The notes beneath the pieces are model-generated. The model had not been told where the DNA came from and ran no database searches. It saw nothing but the letters and a program-made list of their open reading frames with translations. Positions 8,859-16,416 of a stretch of DNA of 40,425 bases are shown here, in pieces. Position 1 is the first letter of the stretch, and each line of letters begins with the position of its first letter. The position numbers and the translations under genes are program-made. The stretch covers positions 1 through 40,425 of the forward strand of contig CACFLG010000011.1 in the NCBI GenBank assembly GCA_902567095.1, in the 5' to 3' direction. Source of the stretch: an uncultured OM182 clade bacterium. GTDB lineage: Bacteria > Pseudomonadota > Gammaproteobacteria > Pseudomonadales > Azotimanducaceae.

Positions 8859-9698
8859 ATGAATCCTAAAACCGGTTCTCCGAGAAGAGAGAATGTAAGC
8901 AGGGAAATTGAGATGCTCGATTCGACCAACGCTGAATCTCTATGGGAAAATATAGGCCATGAAGTAAAGCTTAGAGCAGACTTCGAACCTATTATGTCTA
9001 CGTTTCTTTACGCGACCGTTTTAAATCATAGTACCTTTGAAGGCGCGCTCAGTTTTTTATTAGCGAGCAAATTAGACAGTCAAGTAGTGACTTCAATGGC
9101 AATCAGGGAAATCATTGACGAGGCTTACCAAGCAGACCCAAATATTATTGAGGCGGCCGAAACAGACATTAAAGCGGTGAGAGAGAGAGATCCCGCCTGC
9201 AAAAGTTTCTCTACACCATTTTTATTTTTTAAAGGCTTCCATGCCCTTCAGGGACATCGAATAGCTCATTGGCTTTGGGCAAACGAACGCCACAGTCTTG
9301 CATTTTATTTTCAAAATCAGATGAGCGAGAAATTTGGTGTAGATATCCACCCCGCAGCGAAAATAGGCCAAGGGATCATGTTTGATCATGCAACGGGCAT
9401 CGTCGTTGGAGAAACTGCTGTCATTGAGAACGACGTCACTATGCTCCATGGAGTCACCCTCGGTGGGACCGGGAAAGAACAGGGAGATAGGCATCCCAAA
9501 GTTCGTAGGGGCGTTTTGATAGGAACGTCTGCTTCTGTCATCGGTAATATCGAAATTGGCGAGGGAGCGAAAGTTGGCGCTGGTAGCGTTGTGATGGAAG
9601 ATGTGCCTGCTCAGGTTACTGTCGCGGGCGTGCCCGCGAAAATTGTTGGGAAGCTGTCGGGGAACTATCCATCCGAGGAGGTAGATCAAAAATTCTAA
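8859..9698 (+). CDS. cysE: Serine O-acetyltransferase
   Basis: 279 residues, similar to the 273 of E. coli CysE. It makes O-acetylserine from serine and acetyl-CoA, the first committed step of cysteine synthesis. The helical N-terminal domain (about 15-150) includes AFYFQNQMSEKFGVDIHPAA at its end. The left-handed beta-helix follows with hexapeptide repeats: AKIGQGIMFDHATGIVVGE, the catalytic MLHGVTLGGTG, RRGVLIGTSASVIGNIEIGE and KVGAGSVV. ATG 8859 is preceded by AAGG. It has its own upstream region shared with nadK. A weak promoter (TTTACC 8784, TATGAA 8806, 16-base spacer) may drive it. The C-terminus is slightly long and does not end in the usual Ile, so binding to cysteine synthase CysK is uncertain. 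Confidence 0.95.
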   Translation: MNPKTGSPRRENVSREIEMLDSTNAESLWENIGHEVKLRADFEPIMSTFLYATVLNHSTFEGALSFLLASKLDSQVVTSMAIREIIDEAYQADPNIIEAAETDIKAVRERDPACKSFSTPFLFFKGFHALQGHRIAHWLWANERHSLAFYFQNQMSEKFGVDIHPAAKIGQGIMFDHATGIVVGETAVIENDVTMLHGVTLGGTGKEQGDRHPKVRRGVLIGTSASVIGNIEIGEGAKVGAGSVVMEDVPAQVTVAGVPAKIVGKLSGNYPSEEVDQKF

Positions 9699-9761
9699 TC
9701 TATCGCATTCGTTACCTTTTCAACGCCTAAGTAAAATAGAGCTATGACGCAAAGCAAAAAC

Positions 9762-10652
9762 TTAAGCATTCGATGCTCTGAAAATGCTCTCGATTGACTG
9801 AGACAATACTTCGTTGAAAGCTTCTTGGCTTAAATTAACTGACAGCCCTTCGGTTAGCGCTCTAGAAAAGCTGGCAATCATCGCTTTTTGATGGAGAAGC
9901 CGCTTGTTAGCCTCATCTCTCGGGTAACCTCCAGATAATGCGACGACCCTCATAACTCTAGGATGAGAAATTAGCTCCCGATAAAAGTCTTTATTCTCAG
10001 GAAGTGTTAGCTTCAGAATTACTTCCTCAGAATCAAGTTTGCCGAGCTCATCAAGAAGACAGGCCTTTAAAATCGACTCTGCTTCGATTTTGTCGCTACA
10101 GTGAATATCGATTTCGGGTTCTATTATTGGAGTTAGGTTCGAGTCTAATATTCGCCGCCCAACATCAAACTGTTGACAGACTATTTCTGCGATTCCGGGC
10201 AAATCGGAATCATGGATAACCGACCTCATTTTAGTTCCGAAGATTTCGAAAGAACTCGCTTTAGCAAGAATATCGTCAAGATCTAAAATTGGTTTCATAA
10301 ACTGCATCCCACCTGAACTTTCCTCTAGCCCCTTATCGACTTTTAGAAATGGGACAATTTTTTTCTTTTCCCATAGAAAATCTGCCGTATGGAGGTCGTC
10401 TACCTTCCTCTCCATAGTTTGCTCGAACAAAATAGCTCCTAAGATCTTATCCCCACTGAAGCTAGGACTCTCTATGATTCTTGAGCGCATCTGGTGAACG
10501 AGATTAAACATTTCAGCTTCGTCAATCCACGAATCAGTTTCTATCCCATATAGATTAAGTGCTTTCGGAGTAGATCCTCCACTCTGATCCAAGGCAGCTA
10601 TGAAGCCCTCGGCATTCGCTACCTTTTTTTTCTGTGCTTGCTTCTTTTCCAT
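9762..10652 (-). CDS. fda: Class I fructose-bisphosphate aldolase (bacterial Fda type)
   Basis: 296 residues. The start region GFIAALDQSGGSTPKALNLY (about 16-35) is the hallmark of the single-domain class I aldolase first known from Staphylococcus. This enzyme works through a Schiff-base lysine rather than a metal. Other recognisable blocks are ILGAILFEQTM, IVPFLKVDKGLEE, LTPIIEPEIDIHC, LKLTLPENKDFY and VVALSGGYPRDEAN. It interconverts fructose-1,6-bisphosphate with the two triose phosphates in the cytoplasm, supporting glycolysis or gluconeogenesis together with the GAPDH at 31596. It stands alone, convergent with cysE, and is divergent from the Popeye-like gene across 214 bases that contain an imperfect palindrome (10710-10731). 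Confidence 0.94.
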   Translation of the reverse strand: MEKKQAQKKKVANAEGFIAALDQSGGSTPKALNLYGIETDSWIDEAEMFNLVHQMRSRIIESPSFSGDKILGAILFEQTMERKVDDLHTADFLWEKKKIVPFLKVDKGLEESSGGMQFMKPILDLDDILAKASSFEIFGTKMRSVIHDSDLPGIAEIVCQQFDVGRRILDSNLTPIIEPEIDIHCSDKIEAESILKACLLDELGKLDSEEVILKLTLPENKDFYRELISHPRVMRVVALSGGYPRDEANKRLLHQKAMIASFSRALTEGLSVNLSQEAFNEVLSQSIESIFRASNA

Positions 10653-10709
10653 CTTATGAGTTCTTTTGAGTTATTTTATAATCTTCTGTAGAAAGGCAGA
10701 AAACTCTCC

Positions 10710-10731
10710 ACTCGAGTAATTATACTCAAGT
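10710..10731. promoter_or_regulatory. Imperfect 22-bp inverted repeat between fda and the Popeye-like gene
   Basis: ACTCGAGTA, four bases, then TACTCAAGT: eight of nine arm positions pair. It sits 58 bases upstream of the fda start and 136 bases upstream of the divergent gene. The symmetry and position suggest an operator for a dimeric regulator. I do not recognise the regulator. Confidence 0.4.
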
Positions 10732-10866
10732 AAATCTTCGCAACTACCCTCAAAAGATTTTTTTAAAACACTTCCAGAAACTCATTTCTCATTTGATTTC
10801 ACGCTCTTTATTCCAAGATTTTGAAAATTCTGCTTTAGTACAGTTACTCTTACCATCGGAGAAAAA

Positions 10867-11502
10867 ATGGAAACCATCTCGATCTTTGGAAACCTCTCTT
10901 TCGCTCTGAGCGCTCTATCTTTCCTGATGCAGGATATGTCGCGTCTCAGGCTGATCGCAATAGTGTCCGCAGTGTTCGGAATTTTTTACAACTACAATGT
11001 CACCGAGAGTCCGCTTTGGCTTGTGATTTTCTGGCTTTCAACGTTTCTGACCATCAACTTATCGATGCTGGTAACCGAGCACATTAGGAACAAATCCGCA
11101 AAATTTAACAAAGACGAACAGGAACTATTCGAAACTCTTTTTCCTGAGCTCAGTGCCTTCGAATTTCTTCAACTTCTTAACGCAGGCTCATGGAAGACAA
11201 TACGTAGTCGAGAAAGGTTTATTAGTGCCCAAAAAGAGAACTTTAAACTGGCTCTCATTTGGAGAGGCCAAGCGAGAGTATTGAAAGGGAAGAAGGTTCT
11301 TGCAAATTTAAAAAGAGGAACTCTCATTGGAGAAATATCTTTTCTGACGGGAGAAAAACCCACTGCTGACGTCCTATTGGAACGAGGAAGTCTTATCTTA
11401 GCGTGGGATCACGAAAAATTAAGGCGGTGGCTATCGAAAAATACTGACGCCGCATCAATTTTTCAGCGATTAATAACTAGCGACTTGGCAGCCAAGATTT
11501 AA
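10867..11502 (+). CDS. Small membrane protein with Popeye/cNMP-binding-like domain
   Basis: 211 residues; ATG preceded by GGAG. Three predicted membrane helices occupy about residues 4-21, 27-45 and 51-70. A soluble domain follows (about 80-205) with the cupin-like fold signature of cyclic-nucleotide-binding relatives: LALIWRGQARVLK, LKRGTLIGEISFLTGEKPTA and ILAWDHEKLRRWLSKN. Three helices followed by such a domain is the architecture of Popeye-domain proteins, known in animals as cAMP effectors (POPDC) and also found in bacteria. GEISFLTG resembles the phosphate-binding cassette, but the usual Arg is replaced by Lys-Pro (GEKPTA), so ligand binding is unproven. The neighbour fda is divergent. 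Function in this organism is unknown. Confidence 0.75.
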   Translation: METISIFGNLSFALSALSFLMQDMSRLRLIAIVSAVFGIFYNYNVTESPLWLVIFWLSTFLTINLSMLVTEHIRNKSAKFNKDEQELFETLFPELSAFEFLQLLNAGSWKTIRSRERFISAQKENFKLALIWRGQARVLKGKKVLANLKRGTLIGEISFLTGEKPTADVLLERGSLILAWDHEKLRRWLSKNTDAASIFQRLITSDLAAKI

Positions 11503-11801
11503 TGAACAACCTTTCGATAAGCAAGGGCTACTCTATCCTGATGTCCAAGGTTACCGACTCAACCATCATGACCACTTCGGCCCATAGCATATTTTTTTGT
11601 TTGCCTCTCTAAAGGTTTGTGACTCGATTTTTGAAAGGGGGGCAGTGAGTAAGTGTATCTAGCATAATCTATATTTGGACTGGGTAAGGACCCCGACTAT
11701 CTTTTTGTTTGTATAAGGCTCACAATTTACATCCGTGATAGCCCAATCTCCAGGATAAAAACCTAAAACGAGAAAGAGGGACTTAGGAGTTAAAAGAAAG
11801 T
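11503..11801. other. Non-coding gap with a candidate promoter
   Basis: 299 bases without a convincing gene. The only signal I can support is a candidate sigma-70 promoter: TTGGAC at 11675-11680, a 17-base spacer, and TATCTT at 11698-11703, about 100 bases upstream of the FMN-split-barrel gene. Reverse-strand frames through this stretch run into the next gene and look like shadows. No repeat, RNA gene or strong hairpin is seen. Confidence 0.35.
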
Positions 11802-12224
11802 ATGCCGAGACACATGTCAGAGGAAGAAGCCCTCGACTATATAGATACCGCGCAGGGTTGGGCGACTCTGTCAACAATAGGATCCGACGGGTATCCGCAT
11901 TCCGTTCCAATCGGATGGTTCAGGGTGCACAAAAAAATTTACATGGGATGCATTGATAAAACGCAAAAAGTAATAAATATTGAAAGGAATAGAAAAATAT
12001 CCATCTGCATAGAAAGCGGAACCACGATGAGGGACATAAAAGGAGTTCTCCTCAGGGGCGACGCCTCTATTGTCAGAGAAACTCAAGAGCGACTCGCTAT
12101 ATCTATCTTAGCTGCCAAAGCTCGGGGTGTTGCAGAACAGGATCTACCAAAAACAACCAGCGCTAATGGAGTCTATATTGAACTTTCTGACTTCAAAATA
12201 ACTTCATGGGACTATGCGGGTTAA
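11802..12224 (+). CDS. Pyridoxamine 5'-phosphate oxidase-like FMN-binding split-barrel protein
   Basis: 140 residues, the usual size of the single-domain family. It begins with a helix (SEEEALDYIDTAQGWATLST) leading into the split barrel. The strand pair GYPHSVPIGWFRVHKKIYMG is typical of PNPOx-like proteins, where the region contacts the flavin phosphate. KVINIERNRKISICIESG and KGVLLRGDASIV follow in the expected order. Members bind FMN, F420 or heme and act as oxidoreductases or sensors. True PdxH substrate residues are not evident, so vitamin B6 synthesis should not be assumed. ATG 11802 gives a full-length domain. The gene stands alone, with its 3' end overlapping the convergent small gene at 12221 by 4 bases. 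Confidence 0.82.
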   Translation: MPRHMSEEEALDYIDTAQGWATLSTIGSDGYPHSVPIGWFRVHKKIYMGCIDKTQKVINIERNRKISICIESGTTMRDIKGVLLRGDASIVRETQERLAISILAAKARGVAEQDLPKTTSANGVYIELSDFKITSWDYAG

Positions 12225-12478
12225 TGCTCTAAAATTCTTTTCGCTTCAAAAAACATTTCGACCATAACATGTTCTGCCTCTTTAATGTTCTCTACCCTCT
12301 TTAGCAGAGGCAAGACCACCTTCATCGTTGTCCGCTCGCGGCTATCTCTTCCCTTCATGGTTGCGACAATTTTGATTTCAGTCTCACTGACATCTTGAAT
12401 AACCCCAGCGACGCTGAGCGGCAAGTTAGCGCAGTGTCGCAAGTAGAGCAAAGCTGCATCGGGATGATCAGAATTCAT
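12221..12478 (-). CDS. Small hypothetical protein, 85 residues
   Basis: I do not recognise this protein. The sequence is plausible as coding: an N-terminal helix (DHPDAALLYLRHCANLPLSV), alternating strands (GVIQDVSETEIKIVATMKGR), then a charged C-terminal helical part. It has no signal peptide or membrane segment. It ends exactly where the convergent FMN-split-barrel gene ends (4-base overlap), which is typical of packed real genes. Against it: no clear ribosome binding site precedes the ATG at 12478, and an overlapping frame exists on the other strand. Confidence 0.45.
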   Translation of the reverse strand: MNSDHPDAALLYLRHCANLPLSVAGVIQDVSETEIKIVATMKGRDSRERTTMKVVLPLLKRVENIKEAEHVMVEMFFEAKRILEH

Positions 12479-12610
12479 ATGCTCTATGATTTTATCTTTT
12501 TCATCTTGACTTTATTTATTCAATTATCTTATCTCTGCAAAGGTAGCTTTGAATCATATAATAAATCGACAAAATGCTTTCGGGAAAGACGAATCTTCGT
12601 ATTCTCGCGC

Positions 12611-13945
12611 TTAACCTCCCCTCGATTTTTCAATTTGCTTCTTTATTTCCACATGATATTTTTCGGTGATGGGATAATTCCAAGCAATGATGGCTGTTAA
12701 GATAAACCCGGCTGCTGGACCAAAAACAAAGAGTAGCTTTAGCCCCTCTACAGAGGCGTCCGCCCCTTCTGCTTGATTACCTGGATCATACCCAGTCATC
12801 GACAGCAAACCAAGAGCAATCGCTGGACCTAAAGATAATGCAATTTTTGTGGCAAGAGACCAAATTGCGAAGTACCAAGCGGTCCGATCCTCGCCCGATT
12901 GCAACCGGTCTATGTCAATAACGTCTGCCTTCATTGAGTTAGGTATCACCCAAAAAGATCCCGCTAGAAATCCAGTCACTGCGGTGATTGGCAACATCCA
13001 GTAAAAATCTCCCGGACCAAGAGAGAGGTATCCAAGCATGCAAAAAGCAAATGCGAGGAGCGCTAGACTCCAAGCTCGATGCTTACCAATCTGGCTAGAA
13101 AATCTTACAAAAAATGGTATCCCGCAAAGGTTAAAAAAATAGTAAACGAGCAACTGCAATATAGTTTTATCCTCTTCCTGTAAAACGCTCCGAACATAAA
13201 ACACAATCAGAGCAGTAGAGATCGACGTGCCTAACTGATTGATAAAAAAAGCTACGATAAGCCTCTTAAATGGTCCGTTTTTGAGCATCAATTTCAGTCC
13301 AGGAACAAAAGACAGTTTTGCGGGGATAAAGTTTTTTCCCTCTGGGACCATAAAGACAGTTAGGCAAACACTCACTGGGAGTAAGCCCAATAACATGACC
13401 CCAATAAGAAAAAGCGTTTCCCTAGTGCCACCATACGCGCAACAAAATATTGCTATAGCAGGGACCAGTTTGCTCACAACGTTAGCGGCAAGACCAATGC
13501 TTGACCTCCAACCAGTAACCCGTGACCTCTCATGATAATCTGCTGTGAGTTCCGCAGCCCACGCATAGTAGGGTATAAAAAGCATTGTCCAGCCTAACCA
13601 TAAGCAGGTAAGCCAGATAAACAAGTAAAAAGCTGAAACATTGTTGGGATCAGGAAAAAACAGTTTGTAAATCGAAACCATTAAGACCGGAACCGCGAGA
13701 ATCATCCAAACTCTCCTTCGTCCCCACGGAGAGACAGTCCTGTCAGACAACCAACCGATTAGAGGATCAGTGATTGCATCAAATGACCGTGACAGCAAGA
13801 GAACTAGGCCCACGGCTGCTAGACTGATGCCCAGGTCTTGTCCATAATAATTCGGAATAAATGCTGCAACCGGAACAGAGGCCATTTGGATAGGCATGTC
13901 CGCTAGACCAAAAAAAAATAGGTTTTTACGGGATAAAGATTTCAA
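12611..13945 (-). CDS. MFS transporter of the GPH (glycoside/pentoside/hexuronide:cation symporter) type
   Basis: 444 residues with about 12 hydrophobic helices, matching MelB-type carriers. The N-terminus (KNLFFFGLADMPIQMASVPV) is typical of the family. The conserved cytoplasmic loop between helices 2 and 3 is SFDAITDPLIGWLSDRTVSP followed by WGRRRVW, with the Asp residues that bind cation and sugar in MelB. A second family mark, AWAAELTADYHERSRVTGWR, follows helix 4. The likely role is uptake of a sugar or sugar-like solute with Na+ or H+, in the inner membrane; the substrate cannot be inferred. GGAG lies about 10 bases upstream of the ATG. No sugar-degrading gene is adjacent, although an arylsulfatase remnant lies 2 kb away. 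Confidence 0.88.
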   Translation of the reverse strand: MKSLSRKNLFFFGLADMPIQMASVPVAAFIPNYYGQDLGISLAAVGLVLLLSRSFDAITDPLIGWLSDRTVSPWGRRRVWMILAVPVLMVSIYKLFFPDPNNVSAFYLFIWLTCLWLGWTMLFIPYYAWAAELTADYHERSRVTGWRSSIGLAANVVSKLVPAIAIFCCAYGGTRETLFLIGVMLLGLLPVSVCLTVFMVPEGKNFIPAKLSFVPGLKLMLKNGPFKRLIVAFFINQLGTSISTALIVFYVRSVLQEEDKTILQLLVYYFFNLCGIPFFVRFSSQIGKHRAWSLALLAFAFCMLGYLSLGPGDFYWMLPITAVTGFLAGSFWVIPNSMKADVIDIDRLQSGEDRTAWYFAIWSLATKIALSLGPAIALGLLSMTGYDPGNQAEGADASVEGLKLLFVFGPAAGFILTAIIAWNYPITEKYHVEIKKQIEKSRGG

Positions 13946-13994
13946 CAGCGCTCCATCTATAAAAGAAGGTCCAAAACCAATCTTATAGAAACGT

Positions 13995-14450
13995 TCAAAA
14001 TTTGGGCACTAATACCTTCAATTTTTCACACGTCCCAGCAACGCTTTTTGGCCAAGATTGAGACCAATACCTAATCATTCCCTTACCACGATCTATCTCA
14101 AAAGCCCCCTTGCGATCAATGTCGATTTTAACCTCGGCAGAAATAAATCTCTCTGACATCTCAAGGTTTGATAGGTTGAAGCTTTTTTTTGTTGAATTCA
14201 TATTCGGATCTATAAGACCAAGGAACCTTACCTTACCGGTTTTCTCTGCCTCATTCAGGGAAAAATAAAACCCTATTAATTTGGATTCTAGCTTGAGATG
14301 CCAAGATTTATCTAAAGTCTCTCTTCCGTAATATAAATTTGGTAAATCAGATTCACCAAAACACTCTAGCTCAAGACTGGCCGATAGTATATGTGGAGAA
14401 AAGAAAACGAGACTGATAAAACTGAAAATGTTTGCTGACAACTTTTTCAT
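13995..14450 (-). CDS. Exported hypothetical protein, 151 residues
   Basis: I do not recognise the family. A classic signal peptide is visible (MKKLSANIFSFISLVFFSPH, then ILSA), so the product is probably periplasmic or secreted, about 127 residues when mature. The mature part has only two cysteines, one near each end (LECFGE and AGTCEKL), which could form a disulfide closing the domain. The rest alternates short polar and hydrophobic stretches suggesting a beta-rich fold (KLIGFYFSLNEAEKTGKVRF, RFISAEVKIDIDRKGAFEID). No good ribosome binding site is seen on the coding strand. It lies 49 bases upstream of the GPH transporter on the same strand, so co-transcription is possible. Confidence 0.65.
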   Translation of the reverse strand: MKKLSANIFSFISLVFFSPHILSASLELECFGESDLPNLYYGRETLDKSWHLKLESKLIGFYFSLNEAEKTGKVRFLGLIDPNMNSTKKSFNLSNLEMSERFISAEVKIDIDRKGAFEIDRGKGMIRYWSQSWPKSVAGTCEKLKVLVPKF

Positions 14451-14673
14451 AAAGGAGAACCATTAACATCTCACTGGACTGATACTATTGTAATGAAACA
14501 ATTTTTCCAAACTGATTTTTTAAACCACTGTTTTTTTAGACGCAAAAAATCAATATAACCTTTACATATATTTTTTCTTTATGGTTTACTTTGAGATAAG
14601 GAATCAGAAAGTGCGCTCTTCCTTTCGATTCAAAAAAAGATAAAAAACTTCATCAGTAAAATAGGGGAAACAA

Positions 14674-15402
14674 ATGGCTACACCTGCACAGAACAGAAAA
14701 AATATTCAAAAAAATAAACGCTCAATTTTTGAGGTCGAAGCGAAGGTAACTGCTAATCGAGCCAAGGCTTATGCAACCAGATCCCTTATAGAAGAGAATC
14801 GAGCTTCTATCCTCAAAAATTACACCGCTGCTTTTATGGGCAACAGACAACTAGCTAATCAAAATACTGATGACATCTTTAGAAATAGAAAAGCCGTGCT
14901 ATCGAATATGCGTGCAAAAAATGAAGTTGAAGAAAACTTCGTTCAAACAATGATTAATGAAGCGAATCTAGATTTTCTAGAGCATAGGGCAGGACTAAAT
15001 GCTGCTGTCTTAGCGGTTAACGAAAAGATGGTGAAAGCTAACGCCATGCTTATAGAAGTAAACGACGCAATAATGGCTGCCAACGAAGGCATTGTTCGAT
15101 TCAATGCAAAAGAGATAGCAAAGAACACAGAAATTCTTAACGGAAAAGTCAAGCTCAGCTCGGCTACTCCGGCTAAGAACGCGGCAAGAGTTAAGAGAAA
15201 TGCATCACGGGGATCAGAGGTCGCAAAAAAAGCGAACGCAAACACTAAAAAAATGGATGTTCTAGCAGCGTCTATGAACGTGAATAGGAAAAAGATAGAG
15301 AAAAATGCTGAGAAAATTCAGGAACGACGCGAAAGCATTCTGAAAAATGCGAGCAATATTTCTAAAAACCAAGCCAGAGTCGCGACCTATATAACTTCCT
15401 AA
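14674..15402 (+). CDS. Asn-heptad coiled-coil protein of unknown function
   Basis: 242 residues with no signal peptide, membrane segment or known domain. Asparagine recurs every seven residues, in register over long stretches. One stretch has 7, 14, 28, 42, 49; after a one-residue shift 57, 64, 71, 78; then 88, 95, 109, 116, 123, 130, 137, 144, 151; then 169, 176, 190, 204, 211, 225, 232. A hydrophobic residue usually sits three before the Asn (IxxN, LxxN or VxxN), as in a heptad with hydrophobic a and Asn d positions. That pattern is known as N@d from stalks of trimeric autotransporter adhesins. The protein is basic and Ala/Lys/Asn-rich, with one break near 157-167 (GKVKLSSATPAK). A strong GGGG ribosome binding site precedes the ATG, the upstream region is 223 bases, and a strong hairpin follows. 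Protein function is unknown. Confidence 0.85.
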   Translation: MATPAQNRKNIQKNKRSIFEVEAKVTANRAKAYATRSLIEENRASILKNYTAAFMGNRQLANQNTDDIFRNRKAVLSNMRAKNEVEENFVQTMINEANLDFLEHRAGLNAAVLAVNEKMVKANAMLIEVNDAIMAANEGIVRFNAKEIAKNTEILNGKVKLSSATPAKNAARVKRNASRGSEVAKKANANTKKMDVLAASMNVNRKKIEKNAEKIQERRESILKNASNISKNQARVATYITS

Positions 15403-15416
15403 CCATTAGTGTTGGC

Positions 15417-15441
15417 GAGAGGGCTGTTTATCAGCCCTCTC
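15417..15441. terminator. Hairpin between convergent genes (likely terminator)
   Basis: GAGAGGGCT pairs perfectly with AGCCCTCTC (9 bp) around a 7-base loop. It lies 15 bases after the stop of the Asn-heptad gene and just before the end of the convergent sulfatase remnant. There is no long T-run after it on either strand (only CCTTCT on the plus strand), so termination efficiency is uncertain. Confidence 0.65.
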
Positions 15442-15445
15442 CCTT

Positions 15446-16180
15446 CTACTGAGCGCTCAGACTAGCGGCAAACCTTCCTTTACTCTCTTCCTTCAAGGTA
15501 ACGGCATCTTTTTCATTAAGGCGTTCAAGAACGACGCTGATAATTTTCCCGGTGAACGGGAAATGGCTAGGATAATCGGATACAGGGGAACCAGTATTTC
15601 TTCCTACGTCGAAGGTCTCTCCGCTCATTGAGAAAATAACAGGTACTGTCCTATTTATTCTCTTGCTGTCTAAAAGAATTTCGTCAACCAAAAGTTTAAA
15701 AAATCCACCTGCGCCAAAACCACCATCATGGTCATAGTTGATTTTAATCTCGTGAATCCCAGGCGCGAGCTTTTCGGGACAGCAAACTTCTGTAAATTCT
15801 TTCCCAAACCAATTGTAAACAAACTTAAGCCTCCCTCTGCTATTCAAGAAAAGCGCCCACCCTGCCATCGCGCCGCCCTGGCAAGCGATCACTCCGGAAT
15901 TCTCGGTCTCTCCCAATTCAATTTTTGCAATTATGTTGTACGAAACATTTTTTAGATTTAATACAGAGAATTCGGGCATCCGAAAATGTTTGTCGTTATA
16001 AGCGACTCTGTCATAGCCGTCCAAAGAATGAGGCACTGAGTAATCCCCTCCCCTCCTGGATCCCGCGTCTCTAAGAGGGTAAACCTCATATTTTTTGGCT
16101 TCCTGATCAAATTTCTTAATAAGAGAGACCAACTTTTCCGGATATACATCGGCCAGATCCTTGCTCTGAGAAAAATCTTC
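15446..16180 (-). pseudogene. 3' remnant of a large arylsulfatase
   Basis: The readable frame carries only the C-terminal region of a large arylsulfatase. It begins with the end of the catalytic domain (EDFSQSKDLADVYPEKL, then FDQEAKKYEVYPLRD), a typical place in the family. The C-terminal beta-sandwich follows: GVIACQGGAMAGWALFLNSR, LKFVYNWFGKEF, INYDHDGGFGAGGFFKLLVD, FSMSGETFDVGRNTGSPVSD and FTGKIISVVLE. About 235 residues remain; the whole N-terminal catalytic domain with the formylglycine C-x-P-x-R motif is absent. There is no credible start; the TTG at 16132 is internal to the homology. Upstream the sequence switches within about 20 bases to the tatD 5' end in a different frame. No internal stop or frameshift is seen, so the loss is recent or the sequence is a misjoin. 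Confidence 0.8.
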
Positions 16181-16416
16181 TCTAAATCCGCAATGGTTCG
16201 CTCGCTGGTTTCTTCCGCATAATGCGGATGGATGCCAGCGGTTGAGTATAATGAGTTATGTTTCTGTGTTAGCTGTTGAGCCTTTATGCTGCTCAGAACA
16301 GAGGTGCCAGTTACAATGATTTGATCAACTTTTGATTCTTTAGCTCGCGTTAGGACCGAATCAATATCACTTTGAAAAGATTCGTGCGTTAGATTTGCAC
16401 CTATATCAATTAACAT
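16177..16416 (-). pseudogene. tatD: 5' remnant of tatD (TatD-family metal-dependent DNase)
   Basis: The first 80 residues are normal TatD: MLIDIGANLTHESFQSDID, IIVTGTSVLSSIKAQQL and the metal-site motif STAGIHPHYAEET. At about Lys80 the homology stops. The open frame runs on to 15958 as 70 residues of unrelated sequence, because it is then reading the sulfatase remnant out of frame. All later metal and catalytic residues of TatD (the GEIGLDY Glu, the later His pair and the Asp) are missing, so no active nuclease can be made. The ATG follows the slt stop codon directly (TAA then ATG), showing an original slt-tatD operon. Confidence 0.82.

Noticed and set aside
11659-11910. 83-residue reverse-strand frame upstream of and inside the FMN-split-barrel gene
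   Set aside because: Half lies antisense to a recognisable gene and the protein resembles nothing; treated as a shadow.
12584-12600. Hairpin ACGAA-TC-TTCGT after the GPH transporter as a terminator
   Set aside because: Stem of only 5 bp with a two-base loop and no real T-run on the minus strand (CTTTCCC).
12395-12700. 101-residue plus-strand frame over the small hypothetical gene and the transporter end
   Set aside because: Hydrophobic, AT-driven sequence antisense to a recognisable transporter; no ribosome binding site.
15958-16170. C-terminal 70 residues of the 152-residue minus frame as a new domain after TatD
   Set aside because: This stretch is the arylsulfatase remnant read in a different frame; the other frame gives clear sulfatase blocks.
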